Assembly: GCA_022592445.1 (NCBI GenBank)
Contig: JABYQR010000180.1
Location: forward strand, 1 to 64,000
Length of the DNA: 64,000 bases
Reading direction: 5' to 3'
Origin: Cytidiella melzeri
Lineage: Eukaryota > Basidiomycota > Agaricomycetes > Polyporales > Irpicaceae
Every line of letters starts with the position of its first letter. The first letter of the stretch is position 1. Under the pieces are notes generated by a model that was not told where the DNA came from, ran no database searches, and saw nothing but the letters and a program-made list of their open reading frames with translations. This document shows positions 56,009 to 64,000 of the stretch, in pieces. Both the position numbers and the translations under genes were made by a program.

Positions 56009-56079
56009 CCCACCACCAATGATGCACCTGGTAGTCCTGCACAATTCCCTAACCTTTTATTCTCATCTTTGGCAGTCAT

Positions 56080-57000
56080 CATGGATTTATTCCAACATGT
56101 CATGGACGCATATGAAGGTGACAAGGTCTACACTATTCAAATCAACACAAGGGATTTCACATGCAACCGAATGCACTGAAGTCTGAGGTACCGCAGGGCC
56201 TTTGGTGGAATGGCACTCCTTTGGCTTGTCTGAGAACACCCTGACCATAACAGCTTCATTAATCAATGGTTCAACATTCCTGAACCCATCAACCATGCTT
56301 GCACATTTACGTTCTTGCCAATCATTGAATACACTACCATACCAGGAGATTAACCTGACTGGGTCAGTGCCACCATTTAGAATGGCACCCAGACTTTCCT
56401 CATGGTTTTCCGCCGACAACTTCCTCCTGTATTTGGCAATCAAGTAGATGAAACAAACTGTGAATGACCATGGCTACGGGAAGTACAGGATTGAGAATTC
56501 CTTTGTGCTAGAGCAATCACTACTCCACGTCTTCCAATCGAGATAGCTGCCAACAAGCAAATGATTCAGGAATTTGTTGCCTCCCAGGACCAACAATTAC
56601 TGTGATCCTGCTTTGACCTCATCCTGTGGGAATGGTTAGCACAGCTTAAACAACTTCAAAGGGATTGAGATCTTTGTCTTTGCACTACAGTTATACCACG
56701 TGAAGCAGCATCTATCACTGCCCGGGCCAATACTAACTACTACCGCGTCCCACCCCCTCCTCTTGTTTGGTCCAGGATGGAGAATGTGCCACAGGTTGAA
56801 CGCCCTTGTCAATGACATTGCATAACACCAGCTACTCCTACACCACCACCTAGACCATCAGCTCCTACTCCTTCCAACCTGCCATTGACAAGGCTAAGGA
56901 CAGTGCCTGCACTTGTTGAAGACAACAACACTACACCAGAGTCTCCATCTTCACCCTTGAGTCCAACCAGAGACAACAATGCAACAGACAACAAGTCTTC
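56080..57000 (+). pseudogene. Decayed post-pol ORF 3 of element 1
   Basis: Parallel to 1693-2631 of the first copy (MDLFQHVMDAYEGDKVYTIQ against MELFRHVMEAYEDDEVYTIQ), with stops from TGA and TAG codons. The proline-rich tail is still recognisable at ~56830-56990. Confidence 0.85.
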
Positions 57001-57011
57001 AAGGGAGGTAA

Positions 57012-57694
57012 TGTTACAAACGGTCTTCATACCATATCATCTTCCTTCATTTCTTTGATTGTCCCAATAACTAGTTGCTTTCTTTACCTTTGCCTTGACA
57101 ATCCAACTCGTCTTTCTGCCCTCATTCCTTGATCCCCATGCATCTGTTCAACATGGACTATCACATCATCAGTTTCCTTCTTGTGTCCTTTGAAACCTCA
57201 GACCCAATTCCAATTGGTTACCGTTGTCTTAGTTCCACCCTCAGCCTTTCTATACCTCCGTTACCATTCCATTGGGTCCAACCCTGTCTATCCCCTCTTT
57301 TGAGTCCAACCCCTTTTCTATTGATTCCTTGTTCATTGTCTACCTTTCTATTGTCCTTTGCTCTCACGCACCAAGGGTCTTCTCTCCTATTGGCTTGCCA
57401 AAGTAGCTATTGTTCCTTGTCTATTGTCCTCCCTTTCTGTTCCTTTGATTTGCTACCACTACATCAGACTGGTCCCATAGTAGTTAGGTCAACATGTATA
57501 AATGGTTGCTGTACGTGGGGCTAGAACCTCAGTCTATCCACTTCGTATCAAAACCTCTTCTATTGATCCATCGTCAGTCTGTCATTGTGCTTGACAGCTA
57601 CCATGCAGCCTAGACCATCATTCAACCTTGTGTGTAGTTACATCAAGGGGTTCTGACTTGGCAACTTGTCTCTTGACAATATTCAGTCCTAACA
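57012..57694 (+). repeat. 3' LTR of the decayed element-1 copy
   Basis: Starts TGTTACAAACGG after the purine tract AAGGGAGGTAA and ends CCTAACA. 683 bp against 741 bp in the first copy; the ~25-bp tandem motif has fewer units here. The TATA box position is kept near 57499. Confidence 0.9.
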
Positions 57695-58398
57695 GCGAGC
57701 AGCATTAAAAATGTGTATCTTGCTTCCAACAATCAGCTCACTGTCCATCTTACTCAGGGTCCTCTACTTTCCCCTCCTTCAAGAACTGTCTAAGCTAGAC
57801 TGGTCAAAGTCACCTTTGTCATAGTAGATTGCGGCTCGAGGCTGCAATGGTGGATAGCTCTCCCCAACCTCTGTGTCCTTCTACATGTCTCAAGGAGGTG
57901 GCATGTATTGTGTAGAGGATGTTACGCTGGTACTCAAGGTTAGTGGTACAGGCTGCGTGTGGTGGTGGTCAAGTTAAGTGCAGTGTCAATGTGAATTGGC
58001 AGATCTCAGATAGTGATCTTACAAAACCTCAAGCTTCCCGGGGTTGTTTTGTCTATCTTGCAGCTAACAGTAAGTGCAAAAGCTTGAATAGCACTCATAT
58101 ATATAGCCATGACAATCTATAAGAGGGCCGCTGGCATGCTCTCATGTCTAACACCCAGCCACCGGAATCTGTGTTCCACTCAGGCTGCATTCTGCTGAAG
58201 AGTACAATTACACAACAGCTGGAAATATGTCTGATAATCGTGTCAAAGTTACATGTCACAGCTAGTCATGAGTAATAGTGTCCTGTCCCTGCCTCGTCAA
58301 CTGTGCTGAACCCTTGCTGCCAATATGCCTATTGTGACAAATGAACAAGTACAGATCCGGAGGTAAGAGAACATGACAGAGCACAATCTGGCAGAATT
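57695..58398 (+). other. Unrecognised, probably decayed coding fragment
   Basis: Open pieces at ~57710-58125 read VYLASNNQLTVHLTQGPL, then VTFVIVDCG and ASRGCFVYLAANSKCKS in shifting frames. They look like an old protein-coding gene with frameshifts, but I do not recognise it. 58130-58398 shows nothing. Confidence 0.3.
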
Positions 58399-59023
58399 CT
58401 ACGACAACCTGGGAGGGGGTGGTGAATGTGGTAGGGCACCAGGGGGCGTTGGTGCTGGCGCTGGTACAGGCGTTGGGTTTGGGTTTGGGTTTGGCTTTGG
58501 TTTTCGCTTTGGTTTTGGTGTTGGTTTTCCACGGCCGCGTCTATCTCCTTGCGGCGATGTTTCCCACACAACGCCACGTGCCGGAGGTCGAGGCAATGTA
58601 TTCTTGCCTGTACGCTCTGTGATCATCGTCATCATCTCACGTACTCCAGCTAGAGGTGGCACGGCGCGTGCGTGCAGAACGGCAGTTGGTACGTCGTCGC
58701 GGGCGAAGGCCTGTTGACGTGCTTGATGTTGCTGGCCAGCAGCATTTGATCGGTCATTCAGACTGCAAGAGAAAGAAGAAATTTGTCAATCATCATACAA
58801 TCCAAAGCACGAGTACCCACTGGAACTCCCCGTAGTCCGCTTCTAAGGCTCTCGTGGTGGGTGTAGGGACGGTGTCTTTCCCTGTGCTCAATCCCCCAAA
58901 GTTGTCAGGGTTGCCCAGGGGGACATTTGACCTTCTGCCGTGTGGCATGGCAGACACAGCCACGGTATGGAAAGAGCCGGTGACAATGGCGGAGAACAAA
59001 ATGAGAGAGGTTGTGAATCGCAT
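58399..59023 (-). CDS. Small secreted proline-rich protein
   Basis: Starts MRFTTSLILFSAIVTGSFHT at 59023, a clear signal peptide, followed by a mature region (GRRSNVPLGNPDNFGGLSTG). One intron, best placed with a GTGGGT donor near 58819 and a TTGCAG acceptor near 58767, keeps the frame into LNDRSNAAGQQHQARQQ. The C-terminal third is a repeated Lys-Pro / Asn-Pro / Ala-Pro tract (KPKRKPKPNPNPNPTPVPAP) ending APTPPGALPHSPPP. No cysteine framework or enzyme motif. A TATA box (GTATATAAAT) lies ~190 bp upstream at ~59212-59221. Likely a cell-wall or secreted orphan. Confidence 0.6.
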
Positions 59024-59210
59024 GATGAGCAGACGTATAGGATGTTCAAGGGTGATGTTGAGAAGAGCTAGCTGCAAGACCATTAATAAAATGACCACCG
59101 ACTCGGAGGTGAGTGCAACACAAACAACATTGTACTTACCGACCAGCGCCGAAGGGATGAAAAAAAAAGGAGAAATGGGGGGACTGAGGAGTGCAAGAAT
59201 GATGGCAAGG

Positions 59211-59222
59211 GGATTTATATAC
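59211..59222 (-). promoter_or_regulatory. TATA box of the secreted-protein gene
   Basis: On the minus strand GAGTATATAAAT, ~190 bp upstream of the ATG at 59023. Confidence 0.5.
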
Positions 59223-59633
59223 TCTTATGGCTCATGCGCTGTGCTGTGCTGATGCGAAACAACACATGCACAGCAGAGGCACACTAGCATGCTCAGGGCA
59301 GCTCCTTGTGACTTGGATGTGTTGATGTAGCAAAGGTGACGCTGTGTTGTCCAGTGCAAGTTCCTAACCAACCCTGTAACATTACTTGAAATCTATGATG
59401 CATGATCACACAACGTGTCGGAGAATGTCTCCAGTGGCGAAGTCTCCGCCAAAGGCCGCAAGGCACTGCCTTGCATGGCGTACTCACCTGTAACAGTGTG
59501 GCCAGTAGTGTCTGGAGGCGTGCACAGCCAGTGACTTACATCAAGTAGTACAGCCCCGGCCCCGTGTGCAGCATTGCATGTTCTGAAACGGTACCTGAAA
59601 GGAGACACTGCTGGCTTAGCTCAGGGAGCTCAG
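59223..59633. other. Intergenic, no gene recognised
   Basis: Lies between the secreted-protein promoter and repeat X copy B. No ORF with recognisable similarity. Confidence 0.4.
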
Positions 59634-59849
59634 TGTAGGGTTTTGAGACACATCGATAAGTGAGGCGTGAAAGGCTGAGGATGTATTATATTGAGATATC
59701 GAAGGTATACAAGTGACAAGTGAGGTATAAAGATAGGACTGGGGCGGATACTGCAGAGATTTAAAAAGCACATATGACACACAGCGTCCACAACGACTGC
59801 ACTCAAGCAATCTTGAATCAAAACAAGAGATAGCACCCCTGAACCCGAA

Positions 59850-60339
59850 GCCAGTCGTCCTTGATACTCAGACTACCGCGGCTTGCCCTTCGTTTCACGG
59901 TGCTTCTGTTGCTCCTCCGTGAGAGGAACGGCTGGGTTTTGAGTGCGCGGTACCAGCGCTAAGCGTCCTCTGCTCGCTACTCGCTGGGGTGCATCTGGAA
60001 AACCATTCTGGTATGCCCACTCTGGTGTGTACGTGCGGTTTCCACTCGGGGCTGTTGAGGATGCTGCGTACGATACGAGTGCTCAGGACCCTCCAACGTA
60101 GGAATGACAGGAACTGATTCCAGGGATGGGGATCGGGGCCTATAGTATCGACTGGGTGGACAAGGCAAGGCAGCAGCGGCCTGGTTGTCCGTACGACGGG
60201 CGTAGTATGTCTGCGCATTGTACTGCATAGTATGCATGACTTGTCCAGGAGCAGGTACCAGAATGTAGCCTGATTGCACAGGCGCTGCTATGATTGCTGC
60301 TGTGACTATTGGAGTCGAGGAGTATACAGGGTAAGCCAT
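59850..60339 (-). pseudogene. Orphan ORF of repeat X, copy B, frame broken
   Basis: Same start as the copy A gene (MAYPVYSSTPIVTAAI at 60339) and colinear for ~120 residues. Deletions in the 3' half then shift the frame (ending GHTRMVFQMHPSE), and the original stop codon is changed. Confidence 0.65.
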
Positions 60340-61944
60340 GGTAAGGTGAGCTCGAGGAGGGGAGAGGGGCAAGATAAAGCTCGGAGAATGATGCTACTGA
60401 AACGACCAGCACGCCCTTTATACTGTCTTCGCCGTACTGAGTCAGCGGCTAGCTGAAGGTACCTGGACAGCTATTGAGATATGGTTGAACACCGCGTGCA
60501 TAGATGAGAAGAGCAAAACGGCTACTAACCAGGCGTTCGAAAACACGTTGCAGGAACCGAAGGCCGTGCCCTGCATTTCAGCAGGCAAAGAGTATGCTGT
60601 GTTAAGCTTCTCATAGCAAGGGAGTCCAATACACTTGGGTCGTGGTTTTTGACGTATAACAAGTGGCTCACAAGAAGAAACGGTTGCTGCGCCATACAAA
60701 CTGCAAAAAAAATCAATGCAGAAGTACGCAGAATGCAAGGACAGACCTCGGCGTGTACAAGTTGTCCAACATCGTTGTTGCAGGCCATGACAAGGGCCTG
60801 CAGAGGCTGTATGTCGGGAACGTGGAAACCTGGTGTTGATTGTGGCGAGATTACGATAAAATATCTGGATCGACCGTGAGTAGCATCAATGTACGCGCAT
60901 AAAATGGTAGCTACCTCACACCGGGCGTAAGATTCTCAGTCATGCACGCAGACTCGCTATTGCTACCACATAACGGTTGCAACTGTCTTTCGCCATTCTT
61001 CACTGTAACTCCCCTATTAAACGCTGCTTTGCTATCCGCGTTGGTTTCCGTGTATGCGCTGTTCAAAGTGAGGGAGAGTGAGCAGAAGTGGTGGGGGTGC
61101 AAGATGTGGCGAGAGGACACAAAATTGGCACTGGCAGTCAAATGGCCAATCAGAAGTCGAGCTCCAAGCGCCTAATTGAAGAGGACCTCTTCCGAAAGTG
61201 GACGTCCATCACCCCGATGCGGCAAGTGCTCTTGATTCGTACATCATGTGACCAAGTTCAACAAACTCGATCGCGACGCGTCGTGGGTCTATAAAGAGCA
61301 CCGGGCTCGAAGCTGCTACTCCCCACAACCTTGCCCTCAAACCACCAACGTCTTCGACATCCTCGAGCTGTCATAGACCCTTGCGCTCAAAGCTTACTGC
61401 CTCTCGTGCTGGTCATGTTCTTCACCGTTGCCTCTTCAGCGCAGGACGCTTTACACCTCGTCAACAACATCGCCTTTGCTCGCAGCTTGATACTCGACAC
61501 CTCTTGATGACCTTTACGACTCTTTACGACCAAATATGCTTACTCAACATTGAAGCACCGCCTTGACCAGGCCTTCGTCTCTTCGAGTCTGGCACTCGAC
61601 TTCTCTGAGCGATCTAGCACTGTCATCTCGTGCTCTTCATATACGATAGTCCGCTGGCACGGACCCTCGACTTGAAGCACCTGTCACTGCTACTATCCTG
61701 CCGAACCGCGTTTTCTTACCACCACCGCCTACACTGTGCACAAAACTCCTTGGCTCCTTAGATGTGAAACTTGACACGTCTCAACTACTTTAGCAACCTT
61801 ACGAACCGTCACGACCATACACGCTGGCCCGAAGATGAAGCATGCATGAACTGTTCAAGTCTGGGACTGGACTCCCTGGAATGATCTAGTCTCTTATGAC
61901 CTCGACCTCCACATATCCGATACTCAGGCTGCTGGTCCGGCCAG

Positions 61945-61946
61945 AT
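61945..61946. other. Empty site corresponding to the Plavaka insertion
   Basis: The two bases AT between GGCCAG and CCCTCG correspond to the AA that flanks each end of the Plavaka element in copy A, so the insertion created a 2-bp duplication. Confidence 0.8.
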
Positions 61947-62964
61947 CCCTCGACAAGCATCCGTCAACTGCGCCAAACAGCTTTTCACTCACCGCCACCT
62001 CCTGTCTCCACTGCAGAATACTTTGTGGCTCCTTGAATGTTCATTTCGGAGGATTTCTCGGTAACGCGAGATTGAGAATTGTCGCTGGGTGAGTTCGACA
62101 TCGTACACGGCGACATTCCGCAGATCGTTTCTGACTTTCCGTGCTAGTCGCATATACCGTCACTCTCCCCTTCATTACAATCGCGGGACTGTGACTGGCA
62201 GAATCTCCCCTTGAAGCAAACATAACGCAAATACCAGCGATGAGTGTTGAGTCATGACCCACCTGTTACCTGTAAGTTGTAGCGAATTGATCCCCGACGA
62301 CGACCATGCTAACCACCTTATGCGCAGCGCCTCTTGCGATAAGCGTCACGAAGCATACCCTTCTTTTCCTTCTGCTAGCCTTGGTCGTTCTGGAACACCA
62401 ATCAGCTGGAATCTTTCTCCGGCGACTTGACGTCTTCCTCCGAGTCCCATCATCGTCTTGACGGACAAATTTACCTTCTTACACGCCGCTGGATTCACAC
62501 GTACTGGAACTCGGTCTTCAATATGGTTTCGCAATCATTCTCGGACACTTTTCTTCTTCCCTTTCTCGCAGTATACATGCACTCGTTTTGTAGTAAATTG
62601 TGAGGCTGAAGTGCGAGCCATGGTGGAAGGGCCCATCTCCATGGCTCGCATTTTAGCATAGACTTCATTCTCCCAATTTCCTTCATTTTCTTCTTATGAC
62701 AGAGCACAAGTTCGGTAGCTCACGGACTACTAGGGACTCTTATTTCTCTTTTCCTATCCATTATCTCCATTACCTAGAGAACAAGTTCGGTAGATCATGG
62801 ACTACTAGGGACTCTTCAATACTCGGTTTCGATTGGCACTTATATACTCTCCTCAGTCCCACACACGAGCACTTTCTGCGATTATGTGACTGATTCCACC
62901 TGCGGAGTACCACAGTGAGCAGTAAGTAATCAGGTTAGACCATTCAGCTAGGACAAAGTTGAGT

Positions 62965-64000
62965 CTACAGCACAATCTTGCTGCCCTCACGGATACTGGT
63001 GAGGGCAGCATCCAAAACGCGATAAATATCCGCCCCGCTTTCCAACGAGTCATACTTTCCATTATCCTGGCCTTTGGAGAACTCCAACCAGGCCTTCCCT
63101 GTATTTCCCAGAGTTTTGTCCAACTCTGTCTCCTCTACCTCCACCTTCTCGCCGTTCAGGTACACAAGCTTCTCATGTGTAGAGATATGAGCCCCGGGCA
63201 TGTCTTTGGTAGATTTGACCTCGATGATGCCGTCTTCGCCATAGATCACCCATCGGAAGGGATCGTCGACGGAAGGCCCGCCTTGGCAATGTATATTGAC
63301 GACGATGCCATCGTGTTCTGGGACACGGCCCTTGAGGGTACCGCTAATGACAACCTGATCATGCGTCGTCTTGTTCGTGATAGGCTCTCCGACGAGTTTC
63401 CCTGAAGCCATGTCGATGACGTGGGCGGTAGGGATACGAATCGCACCTGTTGCGCTAACTTCGGCGAACGTCCCGAGGACGTCCCTCAGGCTGAAGAGGA
63501 AGTGGCCGATAGGGATAGTGATGATGGTGACACCTACAATAGGAGAGACAACGTGAGTGCGGCTACAACGGATATTATGGTGGGTTCCGCTGACCTTTGT
63601 CGATATCAAAAACGTAGTCGTACGACGGAATTGTGATTTTGCCGAAAAATGGGCCGGAAGTATTCTGAAGAATGAACGTCAGTGAGTAACATCCCCTCGC
63701 ATGAGCGTAGTATGACTCGTTCACTAACCAGCGTAGTAGACAGAACCTTGCCAATCTTGCCAGAATCGATGATCTCCTTGACCTTTCTGACATAGGCAGC
63801 GTATACGCTTTGTGCAGCCACCATCGACTGTACTCCTTTTTCCTTCGCAGCCAGAGCTATACGTAATGTCTCATCGAGGTCTCTGCCCGGCGTCCACTCC
63901 ATGAAAACCTTTTTGCCTGCCTCGATCGCAGGCATGACGGCGTCGTAGTGGTCGGGAACCTTCACGCTGACGACGACCATGTCCACCTCGGGGTCGTGGG
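62965..64000 (-). CDS. Gal80-like / Gfo-Idh-MocA family protein (5' part outside window)
   Basis: The visible exons are 64000 to ~63731, ~63665-63598 and ~63541-62965. The first encodes the end of a Rossmann fold (VDMVVVSVKVPDHYDAVMPA) and KKVFMEWTPGRDLDETLRIA, where dehydrogenases of this family carry an EKP motif with an active-site Lys; here it reads EWT. Next come QSMVAAQSVYAAYVRKVKEI and GKIGKVLSTTLV. The C-terminal domain is a beta-sheet region (ITIPIGHFLFSLRDVLGTFA, SGTLKGRVPEHDGIVVN, WVIYGEDGIIEVKSTKDMPG) ending SIREGSKIVL. The missing Lys is a hallmark of Gal80-type NAD(P)-binding regulators and pseudo-dehydrogenases. A regulatory or unusual oxidoreductase role is inferred; N-terminus not seen. 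Confidence 0.8.

Larger units (their letters stand above)
53779..57694 (+). mobile_element. Decayed second copy of Ty3/gypsy element 1
   Basis: Starts in the integrase (CCCAGTTTGCCACCAGATTC matches 66 onward of the first copy), continues through the chromodomain, the three post-pol ORFs and the 3' LTR (57012-57694). Every ORF has stops or frameshifts, for example a stop after MSFYLAFFLA...YLAFAIV at ~54945 and several in post-pol ORF 3. A 691-bp insertion (55318-56008) interrupts it. Most differences are C-to-T or G-to-A at CpG sites. Confidence 0.9.
59634..62830 (+). repeat. Repeat X, copy B (uninterrupted)
   Basis: Matches 17448-19743 and then 34515-35480 without the Plavaka element between them; the junction is at 61944-61947. 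It also lacks the 98-bp MITE. Relative to copy A it has several small deletions (10-13 bp near 59985 and 60015), a ~53-bp loss near 60810, and an extra segment near 61604-61707. It shows that both insertions in copy A are later events. Confidence 0.88.

Noticed and set aside
50374..57694. Repeat-induced point mutation of the Neurospora type
   Set aside because: The changes centre on CpG rather than CpA, so methylation-linked deamination is the simpler reading.
58455..58520. TTTGGG-like run resembling telomeric repeats
   Set aside because: Irregular (TTTGGG, TTTGGC, TTTTGG) and in frame with the secreted protein on the other strand; a coding microsatellite, not a telomere.
1..64000. tRNA, rRNA or CRISPR features
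   Set aside because: No convincing tRNA-like or rRNA sequence and no regularly spaced short repeats were recognised; CRISPR is not expected in a fungal genome.

Overview
The window looks like a chromosome segment of a mushroom-forming basidiomycete (Agaricomycetes). Genes carry many introns of about 50-65 nt. The mobile elements include KDZ and Plavaka transposases and Ty3/gypsy chromoviruses, and a DUF6532 gene is present; these families are typical of that group. All calls were read by eye from the sequence; no database search was run.

Layout. (1) 1-3383: 3' part of a Ty3/gypsy element with three extra ORFs between pol and the 3' LTR. (2) 3590-10540: a KDZ transposase gene (+) with two divergently oriented neighbours (-), one HMG-box-like and carrying a stop. 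(3) 10540-14547: a 188-bp tandem repeat and a long LTR-like repeat. (4) 14548-16958: a cytochrome P450 gene (-). (5) 17448-35480: one copy of a dispersed repeat ('repeat X') split by a 14.8-kb Plavaka-type DNA transposon (19744-34514). That transposon carries its transposase (+) and a divergent DUF6532 gene (-). The DUF6532 gene is itself split by a 7.8-kb Ty3/gypsy element (21173-28998) with two LTRs and a 5-bp target duplication. (6) 35731-49472: a compact island of ordinary genes: CHMP7-type ESCRT-III protein, a single-pass membrane protein, a Crb2/Rad9/53BP1-type Tudor-BRCT checkpoint protein, an SPX-RING protein, and two short basic/serine-rich orphans. (7) 49900-57694: a CpG-poor transposon graveyard with a Copia gag remnant, LTR fragments and a decayed second copy of the first Ty3 element. 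(8) 58399-59023: a small secreted proline-rich protein. (9) 59634-62860: a second copy of repeat X that lacks the Plavaka insertion. (10) 62965-64000: 3' part of a Gal80/Gfo-Idh-MocA-type gene (-).

The strongest observation is the nested history in region 5. The second copy of repeat X is an internal empty-site control. It places the Plavaka ends at terminal inverted repeats beginning CATCAGG and implies a 2-bp target duplication. It also exposes a 98-bp MITE with the same termini and a TA duplication. Within the transposase gene, a 516-bp LTR-like insertion sits inside an intron; removing it with one copy of its 5-bp duplication leaves a 59-nt intron of normal form. The second candidate novelty is the set of three tandem ORFs in the env position of the first Ty3 element, two of them membrane-spanning and the first overlapping the pol stop codon as ATGA.
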